A stretch of 6,017 nucleotides of DNA from an uncultured Lachnospiraceae bacterium (GTDB lineage: Bacteria; Bacillota; Clostridia; Lachnospirales; Lachnospiraceae), in contig CABUZU010000116.1 in NCBI GenBank assembly GCA_902496125.1, positions 1-6,017 on the forward strand. Reading direction: 5' to 3'. Shown in pieces: positions 1 to 6,017 of this stretch. The first letter of the stretch is position 1. Every line of letters begins with the position of its first letter. The notes below the pieces were generated by a model that saw nothing but the letters and a program-made list of their open reading frames with translations, did no database searches and had not been told where the DNA came from. A program made the translations under genes and the position numbers.

Positions 1-361
1 CCGACTGTGTCTTTGTAAAATCAATATCATAAAGTACCGCTTGAATGTAGAACCCCGTTCCACCGGTAATAATTGGAATCTTCCCCTTGCTATAGATTTC
101 TTTCATTGCAGCGACTGCCATTTCCTTAAAGGTTGCCACATTAAAGTCTTTAGTTGGTTCTAACACATCAATTAAATAGTGTTTAACCCCATCCATTTCT
201 TCTTTTGTAATTTTTGCAGAACCAATATCCATTCCTTTATAAACCTGAATGGAATCTGCACTGACAATCTCTCCATTGATTCTTTTTGCAAGGTCAATGG
301 ATAATGCTGTTTTTCCTACTGCTGTGGGACCTGTTAGGACCACTAGTGGTTTCTTCATCAT
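1..361 (-). CDS. miaA: tRNA dimethylallyltransferase MiaA, N-terminal part (3' end outside window)
   Basis: MiaA transfers the dimethylallyl group of DMAPP to N6 of A37 in tRNAs that read codons starting with U, giving i6A37 in the cytoplasm. About 120 codons of a protein usually near 310 residues are present; the frame is open to the window edge. Numbering from the first ATG, the visible motifs are the P-loop GPTAVGKT at about 11-18, the SADSIQVYKGMDIGSAK segment at about 36-52 that holds the family's conserved Asp and Gln/Arg substrate-contact region, HYLIDV at about 64-69, and GGTGFYI at about 100-106. There are two adjacent in-frame ATGs. The first (361-359) shares its A with the mutL TAA stop and lies 7 bases after AAGAGGG; the second (358-356) lies 10 bases after it. 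I chose the first for its spacing, but either is plausible and they differ by one Met. The overlap implies translational coupling to mutL. The identification is very secure. Confidence 0.96.
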   Translation of the reverse strand, partial: MMKKPLVVLTGPTAVGKTALSIDLAKRINGEIVSADSIQVYKGMDIGSAKITKEEMDGVKHYLIDVLEPTKDFNVATFKEMAVAAMKEIYSKGKIPIITGGTGFYIQAVLYDIDFTKTQS

Positions 362-2124
362 TATAAGACCCTCTTAAATTTCTTTTCTAATTCACGTTGT
401 GTCATACGTATCATTGTTGGCCTGCCATGAGGACAAGTATACGGATTTTTTAAGTTTACTAATTTCTCAAATAATGCCTTTGCTTCCTGTTCGCTAAGCC
501 TATGATTTCCTTTAATTGCAGCCTTACATGCCATCGTTGCTGCCCTTTCATAGACCTCTTCTGGCACCCATTTTTTACCTTCACTACCTCTATCTAATAA
601 TCCAACCAAAAATTCTTCTGGTTCAATTCCAATTAAATTATCTGGCATTCCATATACCGCAATCTCACTGCCACCAAAAGGCTCTACTTCAAATCCCATT
701 TCTGATAGAAACGGATTTAACTGTTCATAAGAAGCTCTTTGTTTTGGCGTTAATGTAATAATTCTTGGTGGCAACAACTGTTGCATCTGAAACTTTCTAG
801 TTGATAATGACTCTACAATCTCTTCATACATCACCTTTTCATGAGCTGCATGTTGGTCAATGATTAAACATTCACCCTCATATTCCACAACCCAATACGT
901 ATCAAAAAGCTGACCTACTAAACGAATCTTACTAGCAGGCGGAATAACGAGCTTTGGCTCTGGTGTTACTATCTTTGGTTCTGGTTTTGGAACTATCACT
1001 TTAGGCTTTTCTATAGGCTCTATTTTTTTAGGTGGAATTGGAGGTAATTTAAACTCTGTCATCGGCTTTGGAGCTGGATTATATACGGGTTCTTCTTTTA
1101 TTACTGTTGGTTCTATTTTTGTTTCTGGTATTAAGTCATTTCCACCCAATGTTTGTTTTACACAACTAATAATCTGCTCTGAAAAATACTCTGGATTTTG
1201 AAAACGAAGCTCCATCTTTGATGGATGTACATTGACATCTAATCGTTCTCTATTAATTTCCATATGAAGTACACAAAATGGAAAACGATGCTGCATTAAA
1301 AAGGTTCGACATCCTTCCTCTAAGCTTTCCGAAATCATTTTACTTTTGATATATCTTCCATTAATAAAGTAAATTTCATAAGAGCGATTGGTCTTTGCAA
1401 CCTGAGGCTTACCTAGATATCCTGTAATCTTTAAATCCTCTTTTTCTAGATTTACCTCTAATAATTGTTTTGCAATATTCCTTCCATAAATACTGTAAAT
1501 GACATCCTTTAAACGATTACTGCCCGAAGTATGAAAACGATTTTGTCCATTTACAATAAATCGAATTGAAACTTCTGGATGTGACAAGGCTAGTCTTTCT
1601 ACAATATCACTAATATGAGAGGTTTCACTCGATACCGATTTTAAAAACTTTTGTCTAGCTGGTGTATTAAAAAAGATATCACGTACTAGAAATGTGGTTC
1701 CATCTGGAGCTCCAATTTCTTCACATTCTTTTTCAATCCCACCTTCAATGACATAGCGATTGCCCATAAAGTCTTCTTTGGTTTTTGTAATGACTTCTAC
1801 TTTTGCAATTGCTGCAATACTTGACAGGGCTTCGCCACGAAATCCAAGACTCCCTACACTGACTAAATCCTCAGCTTTTACAATCTTACTAGTTGCATGT
1901 CTTTTAAACGCAATACTTAGGTCATCTTTTAAAATTCCACTTCCATTATCGGTAATTCGAATCAGCTTTTGACCGCCTTCTTTAATTTCGATGGTCACAA
2001 CACTTGCCTTTGCATCAATTGCATTTTCTACTAATTCCTTTACCACGGAGCTTGGGCGGTCAATAACCTCACCTGCTGCAATCTGATTAATCGTTGCTTG
2101 GTCTAATACATGAATGATAGACAT
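361..2124 (-). CDS. mutL: DNA mismatch repair endonuclease MutL
   Basis: MutL couples mismatch recognition by MutS to strand incision and excision. The 587-residue protein has an N-terminal GHKL ATPase: KELVEN with the expected catalytic Glu30 and Mg-binding Asn34, DNGSGI 59-64, TSK 78-80 and GFRGEAL 94-100. A transducer domain follows to about 330, then a Pro/Lys/Glu-rich linker (about 331-400), then the C-terminal dimerisation and endonuclease domain. That domain has the full DQHA(X)2E(X)4E motif (Asp423, His425, Glu429, Glu434), ACKAAIK with Cys533, and CPHGRP with Cys564 and His566, which match the metal ligands known in B. subtilis MutL. QQLLPP at 448-453 fits the Qx-hydrophobic-L-x-P clamp-binding motif. 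This is therefore an incising MutL, unlike that of E. coli, which relies on MutH. It starts 12 bases after the mutS stop, with GAGGG 7 bases before the ATG. It is somewhat shorter than B. subtilis MutL, mainly in the linker. Confidence 0.98.
   Translation of the reverse strand: MSIIHVLDQATINQIAAGEVIDRPSSVVKELVENAIDAKASVVTIEIKEGGQKLIRITDNGSGILKDDLSIAFKRHATSKIVKAEDLVSVGSLGFRGEALSSIAAIAKVEVITKTKEDFMGNRYVIEGGIEKECEEIGAPDGTTFLVRDIFFNTPARQKFLKSVSSETSHISDIVERLALSHPEVSIRFIVNGQNRFHTSGSNRLKDVIYSIYGRNIAKQLLEVNLEKEDLKITGYLGKPQVAKTNRSYEIYFINGRYIKSKMISESLEEGCRTFLMQHRFPFCVLHMEINRERLDVNVHPSKMELRFQNPEYFSEQIISCVKQTLGGNDLIPETKIEPTVIKEEPVYNPAPKPMTEFKLPPIPPKKIEPIEKPKVIVPKPEPKIVTPEPKLVIPPASKIRLVGQLFDTYWVVEYEGECLIIDQHAAHEKVMYEEIVESLSTRKFQMQQLLPPRIITLTPKQRASYEQLNPFLSEMGFEVEPFGGSEIAVYGMPDNLIGIEPEEFLVGLLDRGSEGKKWVPEEVYERAATMACKAAIKGNHRLSEQEAKALFEKLVNLKNPYTCPHGRPTMIRMTQRELEKKFKRVL
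369..375 (-). promoter_or_regulatory. Ribosome binding site of miaA inside the mutL 3' end
   Basis: AAGAGGG on the minus strand lies within the last codons of mutL (Lys-Arg-Val region), 7 bases before the ATG at 361 and 10 before the ATG at 358. Its spacing favours the ATG that overlaps the mutL stop. Because the site lies within translated mutL, miaA initiation is probably coupled to mutL termination; that coupling is inferred. Confidence 0.75.
937..1008 (-). repeat. Short degenerate heptad repeat in the MutL linker
   Basis: Residues 373-395 of MutL contain three copies of a unit of the form [K/E]-P-K-[V/I/L]-[V/I]-x-P: KPKVIVP, EPKIVTP and EPKLVIP. The first two are separated by Lys-Pro and the last two are adjacent. 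The coding DNA repeats imperfectly as well (TTTGG-type blocks on the plus strand). It lies in the flexible tether between the ATPase and endonuclease domains, which is variable in sequence and length across MutL proteins, so it is probably a slippage- or duplication-derived spacer and not a fold. Confidence 0.6.
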
Positions 2125-2136
2125 ATTTTTTCCCTC

Positions 2137-4767
2137 TTACACTCTGTTTTTCAACTTCGATTGAATACGATACAAGGTATTTAATGCATCAATCGGTGTC
2201 ATCTGTGTCAAATTCATATCTGAAATCTCTTGAATAATTGATTCCTCTTTTACTGTATCAAACATTGTAAGTTGTTGCAAGTCTACTTCATCTGGTTTTT
2301 TTACTCGACTTACCGCTGCTTGGGAACCTCTTGCAATTTTTCTTGTTCGAATCGTAATATCTGCATCGCTTAACTCGCTTACTAACTGCTTTGCACGGTT
2401 TAATACCACATCAGGAACTCCTGCAAGCTTTGCTACTTGAATACCATAGCTTTTATCTGCGCCACCCTTTACAATCTTACGTAAAAAGACGATGTCATCC
2501 CCTTTTTCTTTTACCGCAATACAATAATTATGTACGCCTGGCAACACACCCTCTAATTCGGTAAGTTCGTGATAATGAGTAGCAAATAAGGTCTTTGCAC
2601 CAAGCATTCTTGCATTGCTTACATATTCAATGACTGCCCATGCAATACTCATTCCATCATAAGTACTAGTTCCTCGTCCAATCTCATCTAAAACAAGTAA
2701 ACTATTTCTAGTTGCATTTTTTAAAATATTTGCAACCTCTGTCATCTCAACCATAAAGGTACTTTGACCACTTGCTAAGTCATCAGAAGCTCCAACTCTA
2801 GTAAAGATTCTATCACAAATACTGATATTTGCACTCTTAGCAGGTACAAAGCTACCAATCTGTGCCATCAATACAATTAATGCGGACTGTCTCATATAGG
2901 TTGATTTACCAGCCATATTTGGACCTGTAATAACTGCTACTCTTTTACTAGAATTATCTAAATACGTATCATTTGCAACAAACATCTCATCTTTTCTTAA
3001 TTTTTCTACAACTGGATGTCTGCCATCTTTTATATTAATAACGCCCTTGGTATTAATCTTAGGCTTTGTATAGTCGTTTTTAACTGCTACATCTGCTAAT
3101 GAAGATAGTACATCTAATGTAGCAACAGCCTTTGCACTGGTTTGAATTCTTAAAATCTGTGCAGCAATCTTTTCTCTTACATCACAAAATAAATTATATT
3201 CTAAATCACAAAGTTTTTCTTCTGCACCTAAAATAACATCTTCTAATTTCTTAAGGTCTTCTGTAATATATCGTTCTGCATTTACTAATGTCTGTTTACG
3301 AATAAAATAATCTGGAACTAAATCCTTATAAGAATTGGTTACTTCTAAATAATAACCAAATACTTTATTAAATTTAACTTTTAAATTCTTAATTCCTGTT
3401 TTTTCTCTTTCATCAGATTCTACCTTTGCAAGCCAAGATTTTCCCTCTGTCTTTGCTTTTCGATAAGAATCTGCCTGTTCATTATAACCATCCTTAATGA
3501 TACCAGCCTCTTTCATTGTAATCGGTGGTTCCTCTACAATAGCAGATTCAATCAGGTTATAAATATCTTCTAACGGGTCTAACTGTGTATATAAGCTTCT
3601 CATTAAATTTGATTCAAAGGTTCCTATTAAGCTAGAAATCGGTCCTAACATCTTTAATGAGTTTTTAAATGCAATTAAATCCCTAGGCGAGGCCGTGTGA
3701 TTAGCAATACGGCTTACTAAACGCTCCAAATCATAAATAGGATTTAAATATTCCCTAAGCTCTTCTCTATCAATCATTCGCTCAATAAGTTCCGATATTG
3801 CATCCTGTCTATCTAAAATCTCTTGTTTATCAAGTAGTGGTTGTTCAATCCACTGTCTTAACATTCTTGCACCCATTGCAGTCTGTGTATGGTCTAATAC
3901 TCCAAGTAAGGAACCTTTTTTATTTTTTTCTCGAAGCGTTTGTGTTAATTCTAAATTTCTTCTTGTCGAAGTATCTAAAATCATATATTTTTCACTTCGA
4001 TAAGACTGAACAGTTGTAAGCTGACCTACTGAATCCATCTGTGTCTGATATAAATACTGTAAAATTGCTCCTGCCGCAATCATCTCAGAATCATTTCTTA
4101 AATCAGTTTCTTCTTTAAAATGCTCTTTTAACGTCTCTTTTGCCTTCACATCATCAAAATATTGACTAGAAAGTGATGAAACGACAATTCCTAATCGATC
4201 TTTTAAATCATTAAAATCAAGCCCACTCATACAAGTGGCTTCATTGCAAATGATTTCCGATGGCATAAAACGACTGATTTCATCATTTAAATTCTTTAAC
4301 TCTGAAACCTCTGTAACAAAAAATTCACCTGTAGAAATATCAGCAGTTGCCACACCAAATACTTTTTCTAAATAAACAATACACATCAAATAGTTATTCT
4401 TAGACTCTTCTAGTGCCTGTTCACTTGTAATCGTTCCCGGTGTTACAATACGAACAACATCACGTTTTACTAATCCTTTTGTTGCCTTCGGATCCTCTAA
4501 TTGCTCTACAATTGCTACCTTATAGCCTTTTTGCACCAATCTCGTCAAATATCCATCGACTGCATGGTGAGGAATCCCACACATCGGTGCTCTTTCTTCT
4601 AACCCACACTCTTTTCCTGTAAGAGTTAATTCTAATTCTCTTGAAATTTCTACTGCATCGTCAAAGAACATTTCATAAAAATCGCCCAAACGATAAAAAA
4701 TAATGCAATCCTTATGTGCTTCTTTAATCGATAAGTAGTGTTGCATCATTGGTGATAACTTTCCCAA
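2137..4767 (-). CDS. mutS: DNA mismatch repair protein MutS
   Basis: MutS is the mismatch sensor: a dimer clamps DNA, stacks a Phe on the mispair and, on ATP exchange, becomes a sliding clamp that recruits MutL. I place the start at TTG 4767, giving 876 residues that begin MGKLSPMMQHYL; it has GGAGG 5 bases upstream and matches the compact N-terminus of B. subtilis MutS as I recall it. The frame extends to an ATG at 4779 (880 residues), but that ATG has no Shine-Dalgarno and follows a TAG directly. Numbered from the TTG: mismatch-binding F30-Y-E32 in domain I, connector about 125-250, core and clamp about 265-580, then the ABC-type ATPase with Walker A GPNMAGKST 615-623, signature DDLASGQSTF 662-671, Walker B LLVLDE with Asp694 and Glu695, and His731 of ATHYHEL. 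A helix-turn-helix dimer segment (about 771-785) and the clamp motif QLTMF (832-836) follow. All key residues are intact and the length is normal for MutS1. Confidence 0.98.
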   Translation of the reverse strand: MGKLSPMMQHYLSIKEAHKDCIIFYRLGDFYEMFFDDAVEISRELELTLTGKECGLEERAPMCGIPHHAVDGYLTRLVQKGYKVAIVEQLEDPKATKGLVKRDVVRIVTPGTITSEQALEESKNNYLMCIVYLEKVFGVATADISTGEFFVTEVSELKNLNDEISRFMPSEIICNEATCMSGLDFNDLKDRLGIVVSSLSSQYFDDVKAKETLKEHFKEETDLRNDSEMIAAGAILQYLYQTQMDSVGQLTTVQSYRSEKYMILDTSTRRNLELTQTLREKNKKGSLLGVLDHTQTAMGARMLRQWIEQPLLDKQEILDRQDAISELIERMIDREELREYLNPIYDLERLVSRIANHTASPRDLIAFKNSLKMLGPISSLIGTFESNLMRSLYTQLDPLEDIYNLIESAIVEEPPITMKEAGIIKDGYNEQADSYRKAKTEGKSWLAKVESDEREKTGIKNLKVKFNKVFGYYLEVTNSYKDLVPDYFIRKQTLVNAERYITEDLKKLEDVILGAEEKLCDLEYNLFCDVREKIAAQILRIQTSAKAVATLDVLSSLADVAVKNDYTKPKINTKGVINIKDGRHPVVEKLRKDEMFVANDTYLDNSSKRVAVITGPNMAGKSTYMRQSALIVLMAQIGSFVPAKSANISICDRIFTRVGASDDLASGQSTFMVEMTEVANILKNATRNSLLVLDEIGRGTSTYDGMSIAWAVIEYVSNARMLGAKTLFATHYHELTELEGVLPGVHNYCIAVKEKGDDIVFLRKIVKGGADKSYGIQVAKLAGVPDVVLNRAKQLVSELSDADITIRTRKIARGSQAAVSRVKKPDEVDLQQLTMFDTVKEESIIQEISDMNLTQMTPIDALNTLYRIQSKLKNRV

Positions 4768-4772
4768 AATTT

Positions 4773-4777
4773 CCTCC
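4773..4777 (-). promoter_or_regulatory. Shine-Dalgarno that decides the mutS start (TTG 4767)
   Basis: A perfect GGAGG lies on the minus strand 5 bases before TTG 4767-4765. It begins at the G of the upstream in-frame ATG (4779-4777), so it cannot serve that ATG. The sequence before the ATG (GTGTGTTAG) has no purine-rich site at a usable distance; the nearest one, AAAGGGG, is about 30 bases away and sits in a hairpin stem. This favours the TTG as the main mutS start. Confidence 0.65.
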
Positions 4778-4788
4778 ATCTAACACAC

Positions 4789-4815
4789 AAAGAGGATGCG
4801 TTACACATCCCCTTT
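4789..4815 (-). other. Hairpin between the decarboxylase gene and mutS
   Basis: The minus-strand RNA can form a 12-bp stem: 4815-4804 pairs with 4800-4789 around a UAA loop (4803-4801). Two pairs are G-U (4811 with 4793, and 4805 with 4799). These would become A-C mismatches on the plus strand, so the structure suits the minus-strand transcript. It lies 11 bases after the decarboxylase stop and 11 bases before the mutS Shine-Dalgarno. The 3' side reads UUUGUGUGUU rather than a U-run, so it is at best a weak or leaky terminator. It could instead be an RNA-processing or stabilising stem that sets mutS dosage relative to the decarboxylase. The stem is seen in the sequence; its function is inferred. 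Confidence 0.45.
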
Positions 4816-4826
4816 TTCGTATTTTC

Positions 4827-6017
4827 CTATAATAACGGTTTAATAATATCACTAAAATCAAATGTTCTAAAATAATCCTGTGGTGTTTCTGCACGACGAA
4901 TCATTTGAACACTGCCATCTTCTTTTAATAAAAGTTCAGCAGATTTTAATTTACCATTATAATTATATCCCATTGAAAAACCATGTGCTCCTGTATCGTG
5001 AATGACTAGATAATCTCCTATATCAATCTTTGGAAGCATACGGTCAATCGCAAATTTATCATTGTTCTCACAAAGAGAACCTGTTACATCATACATATGG
5101 TCACAAGGTTCATTTTCTTTACCAAGTACTGTAATATGATGATAAGCTCCATACATTGCTGGACGCATTAAGTTTACTGCACAAGCATCACATCCAATGT
5201 ATTCTTTATAAGTATGTTTTTCATGAATCGCTTGTGTTACTAAGCATCCATAAGGACCCATCATATAACGACCCATTTCTGCATAAATTGCAACATCTCC
5301 AAGTCCAGCAGGTACTAAGATTTTCTCAAATTCCTTACGTACCCCTTCGCCAATTGCATAAATATCATTTGGTTTCGCATCCGGTGTATAAGGAATTCCA
5401 ACTCCACCAGAGAGATTGATAAATGTAATATTTGCTCCTGTTTCTTCTTTTAACTTCACAGCAGTTTCAAATAAAATAGACGCAAGCTTTGGATAATATT
5501 CATTTGTAACTGTATTACTTGCTAAAAATGCATGAATACCAAAGTTTTTAACACCTTTTGCTTTTAAGATTTTAAAGCCTTCAAATAACTGCTCGGTTGT
5601 AAAACCATATTTTGCATCTCCTGGGTTATCCATAATGCCATTACTCATCTTAAATACTCCACCTGGATTATAACGACAACTAATGGTTTCTGGAATACCA
5701 GCACATTTTTCTAAGAAATCAATATGAGTGATATCATCTAAATTGATAATTGCTCCAATTTCTTTTGCATATTGATATTCGCTTGCTGGAGTTACATTTG
5801 AAGAAAACATAATATCTTCTCCTGAAAATCCTAATGTGTGTGCTAACATTAATTCTGTCATAGAAGAACAATCACAACCAAATCCATATTCTTTTAAAAT
5901 ATTAATTAAAAAAGGATTCGGATTTGCTTTTACTGCAAAATATTCTTTAAACTTTTTATTCCAAGCAAATGCTTCTTTTACTCTTCTTGCATTTTCACGA
6001 ATTCCTTTTTCATCATA
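4827..6017 (-). CDS. lysA: Diaminopimelate decarboxylase-family PLP enzyme (5' end outside window)
   Basis: Members of this fold-type III family use PLP to decarboxylate basic amino acids; the likely reaction is meso-diaminopimelate to L-lysine, the last step of lysine synthesis. 396 codons are visible and the frame is open to the window edge, so the ATG at 5861 is internal: conserved sequence (YFAVKANPNP, GCDCSS) precedes it. Counting visible residues, the PLP Lys is 30 in FAVKANPNP. Then come RYNPGG 115-120, AKYG 135-138 (SKFG in typical LysA), GIHAFLASN 160-168, the Gly-rich phosphate loop SGGVGI 203-208, EMGR 247-250 (EPGR in the family), the catalytic-site Cys316-Glu317 of SLCENND, and GAHGFSMGYNYN 343-354. 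This last motif has His where the family usually has Tyr (GAY). The stop is TAG 4829-4827, followed by a hairpin and mutS. About 420 residues would be a normal full length. Carboxynorspermidine decarboxylase or another polyamine-type substrate is possible given the divergent motifs; the fold call is secure, the substrate less so. Confidence 0.8.
   Translation of the reverse strand, partial: YDEKGIRENARRVKEAFAWNKKFKEYFAVKANPNPFLINILKEYGFGCDCSSMTELMLAHTLGFSGEDIMFSSNVTPASEYQYAKEIGAIINLDDITHIDFLEKCAGIPETISCRYNPGGVFKMSNGIMDNPGDAKYGFTTEQLFEGFKILKAKGVKNFGIHAFLASNTVTNEYYPKLASILFETAVKLKEETGANITFINLSGGVGIPYTPDAKPNDIYAIGEGVRKEFEKILVPAGLGDVAIYAEMGRYMMGPYGCLVTQAIHEKHTYKEYIGCDACAVNLMRPAMYGAYHHITVLGKENEPCDHMYDVTGSLCENNDKFAIDRMLPKIDIGDYLVIHDTGAHGFSMGYNYNGKLKSAELLLKEDGSVQMIRRAETPQDYFRTFDFSDIIKPLL

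Noticed and set aside
516..758. Open frame of 80 codons on the plus strand
   Set aside because: It lies entirely inside mutL in antisense, has no recognisable domain or ribosome binding site, and its composition is what the reverse complement of a coding frame gives. The same applies to the plus-strand frames at 1760-1972, 3798-4019, 4440-4622 and 5156-5419.
4789..4820. Intrinsic terminator acting on plus-strand transcripts (stem followed by TTTTT at 4813-4817)
   Set aside because: Read in the plus direction the stem has two A-C mismatches, there is no plus-strand gene ending nearby, and most of the T-run is part of the stem itself.
5859..5861. ATG as the start of the decarboxylase
   Set aside because: The same frame continues without a stop for 52 more codons to the window edge and contains the conserved PLP-lysine motif FAVKANPNP, so this Met is internal.
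4827..6017. Calling the decarboxylase NspC (carboxynorspermidine decarboxylase) outright
   Set aside because: The CE motif, the C-terminal GAx...YN motif and overall length fit the broader DAP decarboxylase family, and no spermidine-pathway partner is visible. It is kept only as an alternative.
1..6017. Novel defence system, mobile element, CRISPR array, riboswitch or RNA gene
   Set aside because: Four contiguous housekeeping genes fill the window. I found no direct-repeat array, no terminal inverted repeats, no tRNA-like or riboswitch-like structure and no unassigned coding region.

Overview
The window is a stretch of low-GC chromosome from a Gram-positive anaerobe, most likely a clostridium of the Lachnospiraceae type. 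I infer this from the AT-rich codon use (AAA, GAA, TTA and ATT dominate), the strong GGAGG-like ribosome binding sites, the tight gene packing and the clostridial gene order mutS-mutL-miaA. The protein sequences also read like Lachnospiraceae homologues as I remember them; no database search was possible.

Everything is on the minus strand, so transcription runs from high to low coordinates. In that order: (1) the 3' 396 codons of a PLP-dependent, fold-type III decarboxylase of the diaminopimelate decarboxylase family (6017 to 4827, start beyond the window); (2) a short gap with a 12-bp hairpin; (3) complete mutS, ending at 2137; (4) complete mutL (2124 to 361), 12 bases after mutS; (5) the first 120 or so codons of miaA, whose start overlaps the mutL stop (361 to 1, continuing beyond the window). 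There is no gene-free stretch longer than about 60 bases, no RNA gene, no mobile element, no CRISPR array, and no credible plus-strand gene.

MutS and MutL form the mismatch-repair pair. MutS binds the mispair and the clamp through a C-terminal QLTMF. MutL carries the complete metal-dependent endonuclease site and its own clamp-binding motif, so this is the methyl-independent, clamp-directed type of repair and needs no MutH or Dam. MiaA modifies tRNA (i6A37) and commonly follows mutL. The decarboxylase belongs to lysine biosynthesis if its family call is right, and is probably co-transcribed because of spacing rather than shared function.

This is an ordinary housekeeping operon and I see no undescribed system. 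The points worth a second look are the mutS start (a TTG with a perfect Shine-Dalgarno is better supported than the upstream ATG), the hairpin between the decarboxylase and mutS, and the unusual motif variants of the decarboxylase.
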